Below, in pieces: positions 9,018 through 18,124 of a stretch of 64,000 nucleotides of DNA (position 1 is its first letter; the number at the start of each line of letters is the position of its first letter). Source of the DNA: Flavobacterium chilense (GTDB taxonomy: Bacteria > Bacteroidota > Bacteroidia > Flavobacteriales > Flavobacteriaceae); the NCBI RefSeq assembly GCF_001602525.1, contig NZ_LSYT01000010.1, positions 1 to 64,000 on the forward strand. The letters are read 5' to 3'. The notes below the pieces were generated by a model. It saw only the letters and a program-made list of their open reading frames with translations, searched no databases and was not told the DNA's origin. The position numbers were made by a program, and so were the translations under genes.

Positions 9018-11561
9018 TTATTTTGCGGCTTCAATTTTTGCTTTTACCTCAGCTTCGGTGCCTTCATAAACTTGGGTGGTTGTTTTACCGTTTTCTGTTT
9101 TGGTTACTGTTCCAACCGTTTTTCCGTTTACAGTTGACAGATTCACTTCGACCCTTTTGCTATATTTGGTTGTATCAAAACAATCGGTTTTTTGATATTT
9201 TCCATCTGCATCATAATGTGCCATACATTTTGCTGTTTCCTCAGCAGAGCATCCTTTTTCCTTGCACATTTTAATGCATTCTTCTTTGGTTAACATCGAA
9301 TGGTCACCACATTTGGAGATTGTTCCTGCATGCATTTCGGTTTTGGTACAGCAAGATCCCATTCCGGCATTATTGGCTGTAGCATGTCCTGCTCCTAAAA
9401 TTGGGGCAATGACTAAACCTATTAAACAGGTTAATTTGATCAGGATATTCATTGATGGTCCTGAAGTATCTTTAAACGGATCTCCTACAGTATCTCCGGT
9501 CACAGCCGCTTTGTGTGCATCTGAACCTTTATAAGTCATTTCACCATTGATTAAAACTCCGGCTTCAAATGATTTTTTGGCATTGTCCCACGCACCTCCG
9601 GCATTGTTTTGAAAAACAGCCCAAAGTACTCCTGAAACGGTAACTCCTGCCATATATCCGCCCAGCATTTCAGCAATCAATTGGTTGTTGTCGCTATATA
9701 CCAGTTTTCCTAACAATACAATTGCAATTGGAAAACCAATAGTCAGGATTCCTGGCAACATCATTTCGCGTAAAGCGGCTTTGGTAGATATTTCTACGCA
9801 TTTTCCGTACTCAGGTTTACCTGTTCCTTCCATAATACCCGGAATTTCCTTGAACTGACGACGTACTTCGTATACCATATCCATTGCTGCTTTTCCAACA
9901 GAATTCATCGCCAGAGCTGAGAAAACTACCGGAATCATTCCACCAACAAACAACATGGCCAGAACTGGTGCCTTAAAAATATTGATTCCGTCAATTCCTG
10001 TAAAGGTTACATAAGCTGCAAACAAAGCCAGCGAAGTTAAAGCTGCAGATGCAATCGCAAATCCTTTTCCGGTTGCAGCGGTTGTGTTTCCAACTGAATC
10101 CAAGATATCGGTTCTGGTACGAACTTCTTTTGGCAATTCGCTCATTTCGGCAATTCCTCCTGCATTATCAGAGATTGGTCCAAAGGCATCAATTGCCAAT
10201 TGCATGGCTGTTGTTGCCATCATTGCAGAAGCTGCCAAAGCCACTCCGTAAAAACCTGCCAGAGCATACGAAATCCAGATTGCCACAGCAAACAATAATA
10301 CAGTTGGAAAAGTGGAGATCATTCCGGTTGCCAAACCTGCAATTACGTTTGTTCCTGCTCCTGTAGATGATTTTTGAACAATCGCCATAACTGGTTTTGT
10401 TCCTAATCCTGTATAATATTCAGTCACTGATGAAATCGCCCCACCTACAACTAATCCTACCAAAGTAGCATAGAAAACACGCATGGATGAAATGGCTTTA
10501 GATCCTTCTCCAAAGAAACTCATTTGCATGGTTTCTGGTAACATATGTTTTACTAAGAAGAAACAGGCGATTGCGGTTAAAACAATCGATACCCAGTTTC
10601 CTATATTTAATGCTTTTTGCACTTGTGCTTCTTTGGCATTATCATCTGAAATTTTTACTAATGTGGTTCCAATAATAGAAAATAAGATTCCGAAACCGGC
10701 AATGGCCATTGGCAATAAAATTGGACCAATTCCGCCAAAAGCATCCTGAATGCTTCCGCCCATATCTTTAATTACATAATTTCCTAATACCATTGCAGCT
10801 AAAACGGTTGCTACATAAGATCCGAACAAATCGGCTCCCATTCCGGCAACGTCTCCTACGTTATCTCCCACATTATCTGCAATTGTGGCAGGATTACGCG
10901 GATCATCTTCCGGAATTCCGGCTTCTACTTTACCTACTAAATCAGCTCCAACATCGGCAGCTTTAGTGTAAATTCCGCCTCCTACTCTGGCAAACAGAGC
11001 AATTGATTCTGCACCTAATGAAAACCCTGCCAGCGTTTCTAAAACTACTGTCATAGTCTCAGTATCTTTCCATACTCCGCCTGAAAAAAGATTAAAGAAA
11101 ATGATAAAAAAGGTTGTTAGACCTAAAACAGCTAAACCTGCAACACCCAAACCCATTACAGTCCCGCCGCCAAAAGACACTTTTAATGCCTGTGGCAAAC
11201 TGGTACGTGCAGCCTGTGTAGTTCTAACATTTGTTTTGGTGGCTATTTTCATTCCCATATTCCCAGCCAAAGCTGAGAAAAATGCTCCGAAAATGAATGC
11301 GATTACAATTAATAAATGTGTTTTTACTCCCGGAATAAAGGTAATGCCCGCTAAGGCTATACTTGCAATAATAACAAAAATGGTTAATAGTTTATATTCT
11401 GCTTTGAGGAAGGCTAATGCTCCTTCGTAGATGTAGTCTGAAATCTCTTTCATCTTGCCATCTCCGGCATCTTGTTTTAAAACCCAACTCCTTTTTATTC
11501 CCATGAAAAGTAATCCTAAAATTGCCATGACAATTGGCAAGTAAATCATAAATGCATTCAT
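9018..11561 (-). CDS. hppA: Membrane-bound ion-translocating pyrophosphatase with cysteine-rich C-terminal extension
   Basis: 847 aa. It hydrolyses pyrophosphate and pumps H+ (or Na+) across the inner membrane. Seen: the catalytic DVGADLVGKVE motif at 203-213, DNVGDNVGD at 229-237, GGGIYTK at 194-200 and about 16 hydrophobic segments. GNTTAATGKG at 491-500 has Ala and Gly where K+-independent enzymes have Lys and Thr, so a K+-dependent enzyme is predicted. The TM6 stretch GADLFGSYV (242-250) lacks the ion-gate Glu usual there, while a Glu sits in TM5 (SLGAES, E185). I recall this as the flavobacterial H+-pumping subtype. Residues 724-847 form an extension beyond the normal core, with eight cysteines and then a Lys/Thr-rich tail. 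The next gene upstream is soluble pyrophosphatase, 112 bp away but separated by a terminator. Confidence 0.96.
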   Translation of the reverse strand: MNAFMIYLPIVMAILGLLFMGIKRSWVLKQDAGDGKMKEISDYIYEGALAFLKAEYKLLTIFVIIASIALAGITFIPGVKTHLLIVIAFIFGAFFSALAGNMGMKIATKTNVRTTQAARTSLPQALKVSFGGGTVMGLGVAGLAVLGLTTFFIIFFNLFSGGVWKDTETMTVVLETLAGFSLGAESIALFARVGGGIYTKAADVGADLVGKVEAGIPEDDPRNPATIADNVGDNVGDVAGMGADLFGSYVATVLAAMVLGNYVIKDMGGSIQDAFGGIGPILLPMAIAGFGILFSIIGTTLVKISDDNAKEAQVQKALNIGNWVSIVLTAIACFFLVKHMLPETMQMSFFGEGSKAISSMRVFYATLVGLVVGGAISSVTEYYTGLGTKPVMAIVQKSSTGAGTNVIAGLATGMISTFPTVLLFAVAIWISYALAGFYGVALAASAMMATTAMQLAIDAFGPISDNAGGIAEMSELPKEVRTRTDILDSVGNTTAATGKGFAIASAALTSLALFAAYVTFTGIDGINIFKAPVLAMLFVGGMIPVVFSALAMNSVGKAAMDMVYEVRRQFKEIPGIMEGTGKPEYGKCVEISTKAALREMMLPGILTIGFPIAIVLLGKLVYSDNNQLIAEMLGGYMAGVTVSGVLWAVFQNNAGGAWDNAKKSFEAGVLINGEMTYKGSDAHKAAVTGDTVGDPFKDTSGPSMNILIKLTCLIGLVIAPILGAGHATANNAGMGSCCTKTEMHAGTISKCGDHSMLTKEECIKMCKEKGCSAEETAKCMAHYDADGKYQKTDCFDTTKYSKRVEVNLSTVNGKTVGTVTKTENGKTTTQVYEGTEAEVKAKIEAAK

Positions 11562-11617
11562 AATATTTTAATGGTTTTGGTTAATAGTCAATAAACTAAC
11601 TAAAACGAATTTAAACA

Positions 11618-11652
11618 AAAAAGCAATACTCCTAACGGAATATTGCTTTTTT
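11618..11652 (-). terminator. Terminator of ppa
   Basis: Inverted repeat AAAAAGCAATACTCC (11618-11632) / GGAATATTGCTTTTT (11637-11651) with one G-T wobble and a TAAC loop. It has a T tract on the minus strand. It separates ppa from hppA. Confidence 0.8.
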
Positions 11653-11673
11653 TATAAAATATGAAGGCGAAAA

Positions 11674-12204
11674 TTATTTAATGCTAAATAATCCTGCTGG
11701 TTTGTTTTCGATGTCGTCAAAACGTTTTGTACACTCTGCAATAATAGCATAAGCTTCGTTTACATCTCCCCATCCTTCTACATCTACTTTTTTGTTTTCA
11801 AGATCTTTGTAAACCTGGAAGAAATGCTCGATTTCTTTTACTAAGTGTGGGTTAATATCTGAAAGGTCGTTTAGAGAATTCCAGATTGGATCTGAAACCG
11901 GTACACAAATAATTTTTTCATCCGGTCCTTTATCGTCTGCCATATGGAAAACCCCAATTGGTTTTACTTCCATAACACATCCTGGAAAAGTTGGTTCGTT
12001 TACCAAAACCAATACATCAAGAGGATCACCATCAAGAGCTAAAGTTTCCGGAATAAATCCGTAATCAGCCGGGTACATCATCGAAGAGAATAACATTCTG
12101 TCAAAACGCATTCTTTTAATTTCAAAATCGTACTCGTATTTATTTCTGCTTCCTCTTGGTATTTCGATTAATACATCGAAAGTTGTTAGTTTGTCTGCGG
12201 TCAT
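11674..12204 (-). CDS. ppa: Soluble inorganic pyrophosphatase (family I)
   Basis: 176 aa, normal length for the family. It hydrolyses PPi to two phosphates in the cytoplasm, pulling biosynthetic reactions forward. The family signature DGDPLDVLVL is at 58-67, preceded by the ADYGFIPETL segment (46-55). The conserved substrate-binding residues in EIPRGSRNKYEYD (14-26) are present. It has its own well-formed promoter (12238-12267) and its own terminator, so it is probably monocistronic despite lying directly upstream of hppA, which encodes the membrane enzyme for the same substrate. Confidence 0.97.
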   Translation of the reverse strand: MTADKLTTFDVLIEIPRGSRNKYEYDFEIKRMRFDRMLFSSMMYPADYGFIPETLALDGDPLDVLVLVNEPTFPGCVMEVKPIGVFHMADDKGPDEKIICVPVSDPIWNSLNDLSDINPHLVKEIEHFFQVYKDLENKKVDVEGWGDVNEAYAIIAECTKRFDDIENKPAGLFSIK

Positions 12205-12237
12205 TTTCGTTTTTTATTATTTCTATAATTTCGACTG

Positions 12238-12267
12238 CAAAAGTAACTAAACAATCCTTTTTTACAA
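12238..12267 (-). promoter_or_regulatory. Bacteroidota-type promoter of ppa
   Basis: On the minus strand TTG (12265-12267), a 19-nt spacer, then TACTTTTG (12238-12245), an exact TAnnTTTG -7 box. The box ends 33 bp before the ppa start. It is one of the best matches to the flavobacterial consensus in the window. Confidence 0.75.
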
Positions 12268-12337
12268 TGAAAAAAGTGTATTAATCTCTGTATTTTATCC
12301 ATTAATTAATATACTTTTCTTTTTATGTAACAGACAG

Positions 12338-12937
12338 TTAATATGTAATTTTCCGATTGCGCTTTTTTAGGTAATAATGCCAGAGCAAATAGGTTGCATA
12401 AGATCGATACGGACTCCATTGTTCTGCATGAATTTCCATTTCCTGCTTATCATGAATATCCAGTAGTTCTTTGATGGTATTTATAACTGCAATATCGCCT
12501 AGCGGAATTAAATCGGGTTCTTCCAGACAAAACATTAAATAGATATCAATCGTCCAGTTTCCGATACCTTTTAATTTAATTAATTCTTCGCGAACTTGTT
12601 TTGCTGATTTTGAAGCCAGACTTTCGATGTCCAGTTCTTTGTTTAAAACGGCTTCTGCCAAAATTTTAATGTATTTAGTTTTTTGCCGGCTTACGCCAAG
12701 ATTTCGAAATTCTTCATCTGATAAAACTGCCATCGTTTCAGGATTGCAGGTCGTATAGGCTTTGATTTTTAAAAATGTGGCTTTTGCCGAATCTACAGAA
12801 ACCTGCTGTTCGAGAATTAATAAGACTAAAGTATCAAAACCCTGCGGACGCCTTGGAATTTGTGGTAATCCATATTTCTCGATAATTTCCTGAAATATCG
12901 GGTTTTTATTGGTTAAAAAATCAATGGCTTCCTGCAT
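12338..12937 (-). CDS. DNA-3-methyladenine glycosylase, AlkA-like (HhH-GPD family)
   Basis: 199 aa, cytoplasmic base-excision repair enzyme expected to remove alkylated purines. The helix-hairpin-helix is visible as LKGIGNWTIDIYLMF, and the catalytic Asp follows in IPLGDIAV. It is shorter than E. coli AlkA (282 aa) because the N-terminal domain of that protein is missing. Such short forms are common in Bacteroidota. It lies 47 bp downstream of the acyltransferase on the same strand, with no terminator between, so the two could be co-transcribed. No adaptive-response regulator is nearby. Confidence 0.9.
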   Translation of the reverse strand: MQEAIDFLTNKNPIFQEIIEKYGLPQIPRRPQGFDTLVLLILEQQVSVDSAKATFLKIKAYTTCNPETMAVLSDEEFRNLGVSRQKTKYIKILAEAVLNKELDIESLASKSAKQVREELIKLKGIGNWTIDIYLMFCLEEPDLIPLGDIAVINTIKELLDIHDKQEMEIHAEQWSPYRSYATYLLWHYYLKKRNRKITY

Positions 12938-12984
12938 AACTGAGATTGTTTATCCTAATAATACCATTTTATTTTTTCATTATT

Positions 12985-14037
12985 CTACCCTGATATGTAT
13001 TTCCCGTAAGGTATTTTGTTTATGGAATATATTACGACTGCCGAAATAAACAAGCAAAGTAAAGCTATAACAGGTACTGCAAATATAGGATTTGTAACAT
13101 AATTATGGATTCCTATTTCTTTTATTACAGTTAATGTTAAAATATGTACCAAATAAATTCCATAGCTATATTTGCTAATAAAATTAACAACTTTATTTAA
13201 AGCAGGATTGAAGATTTCAAAATTCTTAAAAAACAGAAAAACTCCAATAGACACTATCAAAACATTTAAGGTATCATAATTATAAAAATACCCGTTAAAA
13301 CTATTCGTCTTTTGGGATAAAAAATAAGTTCCAAATGCAGTAATACTAATTCCGATTATGATTAAAAACAGGGCAATTAAATAAATCGATTTTCTAGTAA
13401 AACCAAAAGATTTAATTGATAAATAATATCCTAAAACAACATACCCTATAAACCCTGAGAAATAAGTCAGATCAATATTAATTTTAAATCCGGACAAAAT
13501 GGGCTGATTGATGGTTAATGTAAAAACCCATATCGACAAAAAATATAAAATTTCTTTTTCGGTTGCGTTTTGAATCCATTTACTTATGATTGGAATGAAA
13601 AGGTATATTCCAATAATCATGTAAATATACCAAAGATGATAAGAACTCCCTTTTTGTAATAAATGAATTATCCATTTAATACTTTCGAGAAAAGACATTC
13701 CATGATCTTCAGAAATTTTATGCCTTAGAGCAAGAATTGCATAAATAAAACTCCAAAATAAAAAAGGAAAAACTATTCGGGAGAATCTTTTCTTTAAGAA
13801 ATCATTTAGTTCATAAGTCTTTCCCAGCATTAATGCACCTGTAAGCATTACAAATACTGGTACACAAAAACGTACCATGCTGTCATAAATATTACCGGTC
13901 CACCAAACAAAATCAGAAACACGACCAAATTGATATAAAATCTCTGAAGTGACATGTAAAAAAATCACACTAAAAGTTGCTACGACTCTTAGATTAGTTG
14001 TCCAAATCATTTTACTACCAACCTGGTTTTCGCTCAT
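12985..14037 (-). CDS. Acyltransferase family 3 membrane protein
   Basis: 350 aa with about ten hydrophobic segments across the whole length. The N-terminus carries the family pattern (WTTNLRVVATFSVIFLHVTS) with the conserved His in TM1, and the RIVFPFLFWS and YHLWYIYMIIGIYL segments follow. Members O-acylate surface polysaccharides or other exported sugars in the inner membrane. The substrate here is unknown, and no polysaccharide cluster surrounds it. It lies 50 bp downstream of the DUF5686 gene on the same strand. Confidence 0.88.
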   Translation of the reverse strand: MSENQVGSKMIWTTNLRVVATFSVIFLHVTSEILYQFGRVSDFVWWTGNIYDSMVRFCVPVFVMLTGALMLGKTYELNDFLKKRFSRIVFPFLFWSFIYAILALRHKISEDHGMSFLESIKWIIHLLQKGSSYHLWYIYMIIGIYLFIPIISKWIQNATEKEILYFLSIWVFTLTINQPILSGFKINIDLTYFSGFIGYVVLGYYLSIKSFGFTRKSIYLIALFLIIIGISITAFGTYFLSQKTNSFNGYFYNYDTLNVLIVSIGVFLFFKNFEIFNPALNKVVNFISKYSYGIYLVHILTLTVIKEIGIHNYVTNPIFAVPVIALLCLFISAVVIYSINKIPYGKYISG

Positions 14038-14087
14038 AAAACAATACTAATCAATTATAATCACAAATTACAAAGTTTCCAAATTAA

Positions 14088-16589
14088 TTAGAAATAGAAC
14101 CCGAAAGATCCTTTTACTGCAAATTTATTAGCATCGGGAGTGTTTAGATAACTGCCTCTCCAAGAGAAATCGATACGGAATACTTTGAAGATATTTCCAA
14201 TTCCGGCATTGTATTCCCAATATACATTTTCAGGAGCATTATAAGGCTGACCTGAAGCATTTATGGCTCTGTTGGCATTCGAAATAGTTCCGTGAACAGC
14301 TTTAATACCTACAAATTCTCTCCAGTTTAACTTTCGCATAAACGGAACTCTGGCAAATAATCTTCCGCCAAAATCATGGTTCCATTGCAAAGTGGTATAT
14401 TGATCTGTAATGAATTCGTAGAAATTCAGGTTACTAAATGTGTTCTCAATTGTAAAATAAGTCTGGTTACCCGGAATTACACTCATTAAGCCTAACGGAA
14501 TTGTTCCCCAGGTTTTTCCGGTTTCCAGAATAACATTTGATCTTCCTAATGGTCCTATAATAATAGGCTGTTTATAAAACAATTGTACTTTTTCGTAAGC
14601 AAAGTCACTGTCTAAAACGCCTTTAAGTCCATAACTAAAGTTAACAAAGAAATGGCTAAAAGGACTGTCGACTAAATCTCTTTCTACTCCGTAACCAATC
14701 GTTTTACGGTTTGGCATATATTCAAACTGAATATTGGCTTCTGATTGTTTTACACTGCTTTGTATTACTCCGGCAGGATTTGCTGCAGATGGTAAAGTCG
14801 TATAATAATCTAAACTAAAAGTTTTGGATGCCGACTCTAATGTACGGTATGAAAAACCTGCCTGAACAATGAAGTTCTTTTTAGGTTCCATTTCAATCGA
14901 AACATTACTCAGGTTGATGTTGGTCAGTTTTCCGTTACTTCCGGTTGTAAACAAGGCAGATGACGCAAAACTTCGTCCCAAAATATCATTGGTTGTGGTT
15001 AAACTGGCTCCTATTTGTTCAATATCGCGCCTGTTTCCTCCTGAAATAATGAGTCGATTTTTCTTATCCAGCATCCATTTTCCGGAAACACCATATTTAA
15101 ATTTATTATCGTCAAATCCGTAAGCTGTATAAGCTTGTATACGCCAGGGATCATTTGGACCAAAATAGGTTCTTCCTCCTGCTCTTATTCGTAATCCTTC
15201 GACTTCATTGTATCCAAATGTGGAGAAAATTGGCCCGTAATCGAAGTTCTTAAATTCGACATAACCGCTTCCTAAAATCGAGACCAGACTATAGAGCTGC
15301 TTAAACCGCTTAACCGTTTGCAGTGTATCTAACATTTTATAAATACCTGCTTCGTCTTTATTTAATTTCTCAAATCGGTTTGCTTCCCAAAATTCAGGCG
15401 GTCGCTCGTAAACTGTATTGTCTATAAAATTGACTTCTTCTTTATAAAACTTCTCCGGTTTCTGAATATTGAATTTATGGTTTCGATACAAAGTAGTTCG
15501 CTTTCCATAAACTCCTTTTGATTTTTCTTTTTTATTTAAAGCAAAATCAGACATCATATAGTCACGTGTCAATAGAAAAACTGAATCGTTTTCTACTTCA
15601 AATTCCTGCTCGATATAAATATCTTTTACCCAGTTAATATTGGCGCTTTTGGTAACACCCATATTAATTTTCTTGATAGCAAAAGTGGTATCATTAACCC
15701 AAAAATCTCCTTTAAAAGTCAATTCGTTTTTACGTCTTGGATAAAAAACAATATTATAACACCATTTTTTATCGACATAAGCACTGTCTTTTAATACATA
15801 ATTATAAACATCAATTCCGGTTCTTGATAGCGGACTTGTAAAACTTTTATCAAAAAACTTCAGGTGATTGTCGTAAATATTATAATCTGAATAAAGATCT
15901 TTTACAAAAGATAAAATCTGTTGATTCCCGTTAAAACCAGACATTTTATTTCCGGTCAGGTTTTCTTTTACTTTCTTTATCTTGTTATCGCCGTAAACAT
16001 CATAAACGGATTCGTTGATAAAAATAGGCAGATAGGTTTTTCCTGTAACTTCTGAGGTATCTACATGCTTAAACACAAACTCCATTCCTTTAAAGAGCTT
16101 GTTTTTCATAAAAGCACTATCAATCGTGTTCATATCGAACTCGACTTTTTCGTACTTCTGCATTTGATACTGATTGAATTGGTACAGACCGTTTTTACGT
16201 TTTCTTTCCCAGATTTTTCGAAGAATATCTAATGCCGGATTATTCTTTTTCGAGGTTTTTCCGGTATAAATTACAACTTCATTAAGTGCTTCGGCTTCGC
16301 TTAAAACAATTTTAAAATCATAATTTACTGCTTTTTCCAAAGGAACTTCACGATCAGAAAATCCTGCCGAGGTAACCAATAAAGCCGTGTAAGTATTTGG
16401 AGATTCAAGATAAAAACGTCCGTCTTCATTAGAAACTATTCCGGTATTTGAACCTTTAAAAACCACATTCGCAAACGGAACAGGCTGATTTGATTTATCC
16501 AAGACAATTCCGCTCACTTTCGTTTGTGCAGTAGCAATATTTACAAGAGCAAATACAAAAAACAGGCTGAGTAAAATTATTCTTTTCAT
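14088..16589 (-). CDS. DUF5686 outer-membrane protein with carboxypeptidase-like regulatory domain
   Basis: 833 aa. Residues 1-21 form a signal peptide ending at the Ala-Gln of IATAQ. Residues about 24-115 form a CarboxypepD_reg-like beta-sandwich (VSGIVLDKSNQPVPFANVVF). The remainder matches the DUF5686 family, with many aromatic alternating strands and a terminal Phe (KGSFGFYF), as expected of an outer-membrane beta-barrel. The function of the family is not established. Its start lies 8 bp beyond the pdhB terminator, so it either has a promoter inside that short gap or depends on read-through. I saw no clear -7 box. Confidence 0.88.
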   Translation of the reverse strand: MKRIILLSLFFVFALVNIATAQTKVSGIVLDKSNQPVPFANVVFKGSNTGIVSNEDGRFYLESPNTYTALLVTSAGFSDREVPLEKAVNYDFKIVLSEAEALNEVVIYTGKTSKKNNPALDILRKIWERKRKNGLYQFNQYQMQKYEKVEFDMNTIDSAFMKNKLFKGMEFVFKHVDTSEVTGKTYLPIFINESVYDVYGDNKIKKVKENLTGNKMSGFNGNQQILSFVKDLYSDYNIYDNHLKFFDKSFTSPLSRTGIDVYNYVLKDSAYVDKKWCYNIVFYPRRKNELTFKGDFWVNDTTFAIKKINMGVTKSANINWVKDIYIEQEFEVENDSVFLLTRDYMMSDFALNKKEKSKGVYGKRTTLYRNHKFNIQKPEKFYKEEVNFIDNTVYERPPEFWEANRFEKLNKDEAGIYKMLDTLQTVKRFKQLYSLVSILGSGYVEFKNFDYGPIFSTFGYNEVEGLRIRAGGRTYFGPNDPWRIQAYTAYGFDDNKFKYGVSGKWMLDKKNRLIISGGNRRDIEQIGASLTTTNDILGRSFASSALFTTGSNGKLTNINLSNVSIEMEPKKNFIVQAGFSYRTLESASKTFSLDYYTTLPSAANPAGVIQSSVKQSEANIQFEYMPNRKTIGYGVERDLVDSPFSHFFVNFSYGLKGVLDSDFAYEKVQLFYKQPIIIGPLGRSNVILETGKTWGTIPLGLMSVIPGNQTYFTIENTFSNLNFYEFITDQYTTLQWNHDFGGRLFARVPFMRKLNWREFVGIKAVHGTISNANRAINASGQPYNAPENVYWEYNAGIGNIFKVFRIDFSWRGSYLNTPDANKFAVKGSFGFYF

Positions 16590-16596
16590 AATCTGG

Positions 16597-16635
16597 CAAA
16601 AAAAAACTTCATCAATTAATATGACTGATGAAGTT
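16597..16635 (-). terminator. Terminator of pdhB
   Basis: Perfect 10-bp inverted repeat AACTTCATCA (16605-16614) / TGATGAAGTT (16626-16635). A long T tract follows on the minus strand. Confidence 0.85.
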
Positions 16636-16656
16636 CTATAAGTATTGTTTATTTTC

Positions 16657-17634
16657 TTATTTGTACATTACTTTCTTTACTGCTTTCACTACATCACCAG
16701 CATTTGGTAACCAGTCTTTCAGTAAAACAGGAGAGTAAGGTGCTGGAGTATCTGCAGTTGTAATACGCTGAATTGGCGCATCAAGGAAATCGAATGCTTG
16801 TTCCTGAACGATATAAGTAATCTCAGATGAAACACTCGCAAATGGCCAGGCTTCTTCTAATACTACTAAACGGTTTGTTTTTTTAACCGATTTAATGATT
16901 GCATCTTTATCCATTGGACGAACTGTTCTTAAGTCGATAATTTCACAAGAAATTCCTTCTTTAGCTAATTCATCAGCAGCGATAAAAGCTTCTTTGATAA
17001 TTTTACCAAAAGAAACAATAGTTACATCTGTTCCTTCGCGTTTAACATCAGCAACTCCTAACGGAATTGTGTATTCTCCGTCCGGCACTTCACCTTTATC
17101 ACCATACATTTGCTCAGACTCCATAAAGATTACCGGATCATTATCACGAATAGCCGATTTTAAAAGCCCTTTTGCATCATAAGGAGTTGAAGGTACCACT
17201 ACTTTAAGACCCGGAGTATTTGCAAACCAGTTTTCTAAAGCTTGTGAGTGAGTTGCTCCTAATTGACCTGCAGAAGCAGTTGGTCCGCGGAAAACGATAG
17301 GCACATTAAATTGTCCACCTGTCATTTGACGCATTTTAGCAGCATTATTTATAATCTGATCAATACCAACTAAACAGAAGTTGAAGGTCATATACTCTAC
17401 AATTGGACGACAGCCGTTCATTGCTGAACCTACTGCAATTCCTGTAAAACCAAGCTCAGCAATTGGAGTATCGATTACTCTTTTTTCACCAAACTCAGCA
17501 AGCATTCCTTTTGAAGCTTTGTACGCTCCGTTGTATTCTGCAACTTCTTCGCCCATTAAATATATGGATTCATCGTGACGCATCTCTTCGCTCATCGCTT
17601 CACAAATGGCCTCTCTAAATTGTATTGTTCTCAT
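16657..17634 (-). CDS. pdhB: Pyruvate dehydrogenase E1 component, beta subunit
   Basis: 325 aa, usual size for the separate beta subunit. With the alpha subunit and ThDP it decarboxylates pyruvate and transfers the acetyl group to E2 lipoate. Visible landmarks are RDAICEAMSEEM-like start (REAICEAMSEEM, 7-18), the PIAELGFTGIAVGSAMNG segment, FRGPTASAGQLGATHSQALE, and the C-terminal transketolase-type domain ending TPAPYSPVLLKDWLPN. The gene stands alone: alpha, E2 and E3 genes are not adjacent, and it has its own terminator. A TATTTTTG -7 box lies at 17667-17674 (minus strand) without a good -33 element. The branched-chain 2-oxoacid paralogue is the main alternative but less likely. Confidence 0.93.
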   Translation of the reverse strand: MRTIQFREAICEAMSEEMRHDESIYLMGEEVAEYNGAYKASKGMLAEFGEKRVIDTPIAELGFTGIAVGSAMNGCRPIVEYMTFNFCLVGIDQIINNAAKMRQMTGGQFNVPIVFRGPTASAGQLGATHSQALENWFANTPGLKVVVPSTPYDAKGLLKSAIRDNDPVIFMESEQMYGDKGEVPDGEYTIPLGVADVKREGTDVTIVSFGKIIKEAFIAADELAKEGISCEIIDLRTVRPMDKDAIIKSVKKTNRLVVLEEAWPFASVSSEITYIVQEQAFDFLDAPIQRITTADTPAPYSPVLLKDWLPNAGDVVKAVKKVMYK

Positions 17635-18124
17635 ATTTTATATTGTATGTTGAATTTTCTGAAGAGCAAAAATAAATATTTTAAATAACTTAAAAGCATA
17701 AATTGAATTTAAAATCGCATGAACTTCTTTCTCTCCTTAGCTTTTAACTTTTTAAAGTTTATTGTGATATTTACGAAATCGATATAATAGACTTAAAATT
17801 CATTAAAATTATTTTTCAGACAAACTTCAATTCATTTGTTAATTCCTGCCTCTTTAAAATCCTTCCATCTAAACGTAAAAATTCAAAAATTAGTATTTGT
17901 AACCGTAAAATTTAACCTTTGTCTGAGCTCTAAGCATTATGAAATTCCTAACAATCAGACCAAATGGATATTATTTTTATTTTAGTTCCCGATAAAAGTC
18001 ATTCAAAAACACACAATCTTCGAAATCGTAATAGTTTTAAAAAATATTATGCATGCATAGTATAATTATTCCAAATTAAATTCTAAATTTGTAAAAGCAT
18101 ATTATAAATTCAAAATATATACTT
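17635..18124. other. Divergent intergenic region between pdhB and etfB
   Basis: 490 bp with no credible gene. It carries a minus-strand TATTTTTG box (17667-17674) for pdhB and a plus-strand TAAATTTG box (18084-18091) 33 bp before etfB, both without clear -33 partners. The middle part (17700-18060) shows no recognisable structure. Confidence 0.55.
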
